A DNA stretch of 64,000 nt. It comes from Legionella longbeachae (GTDB lineage Bacteria; Pseudomonadota; Gammaproteobacteria; Legionellales; Legionellaceae). The number at the start of each line of letters is the position of its first letter. Positions within the stretch are counted from its first letter, which is position 1. Positions 61,351-64,000 of this stretch are shown here, in pieces. The notes under the pieces were generated by a model that made no database searches, was not told the DNA's origin, and saw only the letters and a list, made by a program, of their open reading frames with translations. Location: positions 1 through 64,000 of the forward strand of contig NZ_RXNW01000006.1 of assembly GCF_004283175.1 (NCBI RefSeq). The letters are read 5' to 3'. Position numbers and translations under genes: made by a program.

Positions 61351-62829
61351 TTATTTCGATCCGAAGGTAACTATATTGTATGAGGAAGTTTCTTGCGATT
61401 GATGTTGATCCAGTTCCAATTTCTGTAAAGTTTTCAATCCGTCATAATACTCTAGAAGCAGCGTTAAAAATTTAGATTTTTTTGTTTCCATCTGAAGAGA
61501 TGACTTATCCAATAGCTGATACACGGTATTATTCCCCGCTTTCTCAATCCGATCAGGAACAGAGACAGGAGCAGATAACAAGTTCTCAAGGTATCCAATT
61601 TTGGTCTGCACCGTCTCACAAGCGGGAGAAGTCAATGCCAACAAGACGGCACGCATTTGGTTAAAAGCAAAGCCATTGGGATCTTTAAGTTGTAAAACAT
61701 GGGCATGGGACAGGATTTCATCAAACACCATACCAAGATGCATTGTAGCATGCCTGTACCCTTCATTTTGGGTCTGTTGGTCAAGACATGTTCTCAAGCC
61801 CTGCAATAACGAAAATAAGTGAGATAATTCTTTCTTTGGTAATCTTAAAGATGGCTCACACATGAAAAACTGTACCATCAAACGGTTCATTTCTGCATGG
61901 CAATATCTTTTAATATCATTATGCGCCATTGCCTTTACAAGGATTTGGATAATTTGCTCTACGTTCATTAATATATTTTTAAATATTTTACTTCGACGCT
62001 CTAAGTCATTTAAAAGTTTTTGACCAAAGAAAGTGGTGCTTTTTTGCTTATTATGTTTTTTATTATCTAATTGTTTCAGTTTGAATATACACTTGTTTTG
62101 CATTTCCAATAGAGTTTTTAAATATTTATCAGGCAAAATATAAAGTTGATTCTGTATATGATTCACCAAAACCATGCGATCAATAAAATGAGTATGGGAA
62201 AGTTGATTCTTGGAGCGACACATCAAATTACGCTCATATTGTTTTTGATTTTTATTAATCTGATTAGTTAAGTCACTTAACTCTTTAACCAGGGATTGGC
62301 AACCATTTTGATATGAATAGTCATTCTGCTGATTGAACAAGGCTCGCTTAAATTCCTTACAAAACCTACGGACTGCTTCCATGTTTTGAGATGCCAAAAG
62401 ACTACCCTCTTCAACAATTAGGGTTAATTGCTGAAAACTATCCCATAATAGCTTTTTGCATTGCTCTTCAGCATTTGTTTTTTTATCGGTTAAAATAAAC
62501 TGCAGCTTATTCTCACAGTTTTTTAAGATTTGATTTAAGTCACTTAATAATTTTTGATTGAATAAATAAAATCTTACCTTTTCATTAACGATTTCATGTT
62601 TTAACGCTTTAGAAAACTCTAAATCTTGTTTATTAAAAAGTGATAAATGGCATTTGAGCTCTTCATTTATAAATTGCACCCGAGACAAATTAAGTTGGGT
62701 ACGTTGTAGATTAATTTCATCAATTTCTTTTGTTATACCAACGGACAAACCTTGTGCGATGCTGCTTTCAATTTTACCATAAACCGAGTCTCGCTTTTCA
62801 TTCTGTACCAATGAAGTTTGAGTTTCCAT
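61351..62829 (-). CDS. C-terminal part of a split RasGEF-type protein
   Basis: 492 codons from the first ATG, but the frame is open another 20 codons upstream to the TGA at 62890-62892, in the same frame as the gene before it. No RBS precedes the ATG. The protein is predicted helical and charged, with coiled-coil stretches (about 35-125 and 185-275), no signal peptide and no TM helix. No domain recognised. It is best read as the distal two thirds of one 776-codon gene. Confidence 0.65.
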   Translation of the reverse strand: METQTSLVQNEKRDSVYGKIESSIAQGLSVGITKEIDEINLQRTQLNLSRVQFINEELKCHLSLFNKQDLEFSKALKHEIVNEKVRFYLFNQKLLSDLNQILKNCENKLQFILTDKKTNAEEQCKKLLWDSFQQLTLIVEEGSLLASQNMEAVRRFCKEFKRALFNQQNDYSYQNGCQSLVKELSDLTNQINKNQKQYERNLMCRSKNQLSHTHFIDRMVLVNHIQNQLYILPDKYLKTLLEMQNKCIFKLKQLDNKKHNKQKSTTFFGQKLLNDLERRSKIFKNILMNVEQIIQILVKAMAHNDIKRYCHAEMNRLMVQFFMCEPSLRLPKKELSHLFSLLQGLRTCLDQQTQNEGYRHATMHLGMVFDEILSHAHVLQLKDPNGFAFNQMRAVLLALTSPACETVQTKIGYLENLLSAPVSVPDRIEKAGNNTVYQLLDKSSLQMETKKSKFLTLLLEYYDGLKTLQKLELDQHQSQETSSYNIVTFGSK

Positions 62830-62889
62830 ATCGCCAATAGATGATTCAGCCTGCGCATTATGTAACTGCTCTTCGAGGCGAATTTTTTT

Positions 62890-62892
62890 TCA
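62890..62892 (-). other. In-frame TGA that splits the RasGEF gene
   Basis: The two ORFs on each side are in one frame: 62829 and 63681 differ by 852, a multiple of three, and the 20 codons between carry no other stop. Translated, they read KKIRLEEQLHNAQAESSIGD, a helical sequence like its flanks. A single base change explains the split. The TGA is followed by A, a poor readthrough context. Confidence 0.8.
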
Positions 62893-63681
62893 TTTTAAAT
62901 TTTCATCTCTACCAGCAATTGTGAGTTCAAACTTAGTGGTAATACGGTTAATTACAGGTAATTTAAAGGGGCTGGGCTCTTCTAATAACGAAGCAAGATT
63001 GTTTCTGCTTGTTTCACCAGGGCCATATAAAGATTCCAAGTAGTGCAATATGATTTTTATCTGCGGAGAAAGTCCACCCCAGTCTTTCTTATCAAATATT
63101 TTTTGTATGTCTGAATAAACAAAGGCTTGGTACACTGCTTGTGCACTAAAATAATTCCCCATTTCAGTGAGCTGTTTTGCCAGTAACACGAAGCGTTCAA
63201 GTAAAAGTCGACAAGACGCAGTATCCACCCGTTTTAAGAGCTCATTACGAATGTACTCACTTTGGTAACTGGATAACTGTACTAATTTTCGGGTAATCGC
63301 TTGAATGGATTCACCTTGGTTTAAGCGTTGATTAACCGTTCTAGCGAACTCTGAATAGGCGTCATTTGCCATTTTAGTCATCGTATCTGCTAATAAAGAA
63401 ATTGCTTTGCGATTCACTAAACGTACATGAAACGCCATCTTTGGTTCGTCATGAATTTTTTCATTCATTCTCTTATTCAGTAAAAGTTCATCCCATTTAG
63501 TCAATAGAACTGAAAACGAAGGCACGGATTGATTCGATAAGTCTTTGCCTGAAGGTAAATGGCTTGGCGATTTCTGTAATTCGCACAATGAGTCTTGTAT
63601 TTTATTCTGGCGTAAACATTGCAACATCAGTTCATGAAGTTGTGTCACAGAATCTTTTAAAATTATAAATCGTGATTGCAT
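62890..63681 (-). CDS. RasGEF-domain protein, N-terminal part
   Basis: 263 aa, ending at an in-frame TGA. Residues about 60-235 read as a Cdc25-type RasGEF domain: the family pattern A..L..MGNYFSAQAVYQAF..S.I.K (LLAKQLTEMGNYFSAQAVYQ) and the later region LSPQIKIILHYLE match. Such a domain in a bacterium is a mark of a host-targeted effector (LegG2 of L. pneumophila is one). No signal peptide. Divergent distance to recN is short, with no operon partner apart from its own C-terminal part. Confidence 0.7.
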   Translation of the reverse strand: MQSRFIILKDSVTQLHELMLQCLRQNKIQDSLCELQKSPSHLPSGKDLSNQSVPSFSVLLTKWDELLLNKRMNEKIHDEPKMAFHVRLVNRKAISLLADTMTKMANDAYSEFARTVNQRLNQGESIQAITRKLVQLSSYQSEYIRNELLKRVDTASCRLLLERFVLLAKQLTEMGNYFSAQAVYQAFVYSDIQKIFDKKDWGGLSPQIKIILHYLESLYGPGETSRNNLASLLEEPSPFKLPVINRITTKFELTIAGRDENLK

Positions 63682-63893
63682 GGGATAGTTTTCTCACTAT
63701 GATAGTCTGATTAGATTATTATGACGCCATGATGTTATCTTATGAATCTCATTGGACATTTTAAATATCACCAGAACCATTGCAAATCAAGCTGCTCGAT
63801 TGTTGTTTTTTGCATCAGACATCAAATGTAAAGAAATAGCTATTGATGCCATAGGTAAACCAGCAGACCGTATCCTTCACAGATTACAGCAGG

Positions 63894-64000
63894 TTAATTA
63901 CTTTGCATTAATAACTCTTGAGCATGGGAACGTGTTTGCTCGGTAATTTTCAATCCACCAAGCATACGTGCAATTTCATCAATTTTTTCAGCATGTTGCA
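63894..64000 (-). CDS. recN: DNA repair protein RecN, C-terminal end (partial)
   Basis: The last 34 codons plus stop (TAA at 63894-63896) read QHAEKIDEIARMLGG, then LKITEQTRSHAQELLMQSN. The segment EIARMLGG..IT..T..HA.ELL is the conserved RecN C-terminus. The gene continues beyond the right edge. RecN is an SMC-like protein of double-strand-break repair. Confidence 0.85.
   Translation of the reverse strand, partial: QHAEKIDEIARMLGGLKITEQTRSHAQELLMQSN

Noticed and set aside
63752-63946. Plus-strand ORF at the right end
   Set aside because: It overlaps the real recN end on the other strand and has no recognisable features.

Overview
The window is chromosomal DNA of a gammaproteobacterium, almost certainly a Legionella species. 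It is AT-rich and carries a core-gene order close to the E. coli pnp-to-rlmE region. It also holds Legionella-type accessory genes: a MavN/IroT-like iron effector beside a LapA-like secreted aminopeptidase, a RasGEF-domain protein, a patatin-like lipase, and coiled-coil or multi-membrane proteins of unknown role. No CRISPR array, insertion sequence or prophage is visible.

Layout. 1-178 holds the very 5' end of a 16S rRNA gene on the minus strand with its leader and a good sigma-70 promoter. 350-3116 is the plus-strand set ffs (4.5S SRP RNA), dnaX, ybaB, recR. 3259-5423 holds a DUF547 lipid-free secreted protein, a 57-codon small protein, and a response regulator that lacks its phospho-acceptor Asp. 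5596-8833 holds a CNNM/CorC-type transporter and pyrophosphatase (minus), then a HIT hydrolase and folE (plus). 8834-9467 is a long convergent gap full of inverted repeats.

9468-39566 (minus strand) is the core block. Read in the direction of transcription it is rlmE, ftsH, folP, glmM, tpiA, secG, tRNA-Leu(GAG), nuoA to nuoN, tRNA-fMet, rimP, nusA, infB, rbfA, truB, rpsO, pnp. In E. coli the same order runs rlmE-ftsH-folP-glmM-secG-leuU-metY-rimP-nusA-infB-rbfA-truB-rpsO-pnp, so here tpiA and the whole 14-gene complex I operon sit inside it, the nuo operon lying exactly between the two tRNA genes. A terminator-like hairpin separates nuoA from nuoB and an unusual 237-base gap separates nuoD from nuoE. 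yhbY diverges from rlmE, and a CDP-alcohol phosphatidyltransferase gene overlaps hda.

41387-49485 is accessory: an unrecognised four-segment membrane protein, an orphan periplasmic binding protein, a lipoprotein with WHGGG repeats, a POT transporter, a patatin lipase, aroE, a membrane-anchored cNMP-domain protein and a MazG-like enzyme. 49785-57425 holds pepN and then the stress module prkA-yeaH-spoVR. The right end has a LapA-like M28 peptidase, divergent from a mavN-like gene with a near-perfect Fur box, then a RasGEF-type gene split by a single in-frame TGA, and the 3' end of recN at the edge.

The most interesting points are the split RasGEF gene, the Fur-controlled mavN/lapA pair, the nuoA-nuoB attenuator-like hairpin, the nuo operon embedded between leuU and metY, the degenerate response regulator, and several unannotated strongly paired intergenic segments (8967-9075, 43591-43659, 49620-49738). 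All functional calls come from reading the sequence; no database search was possible.
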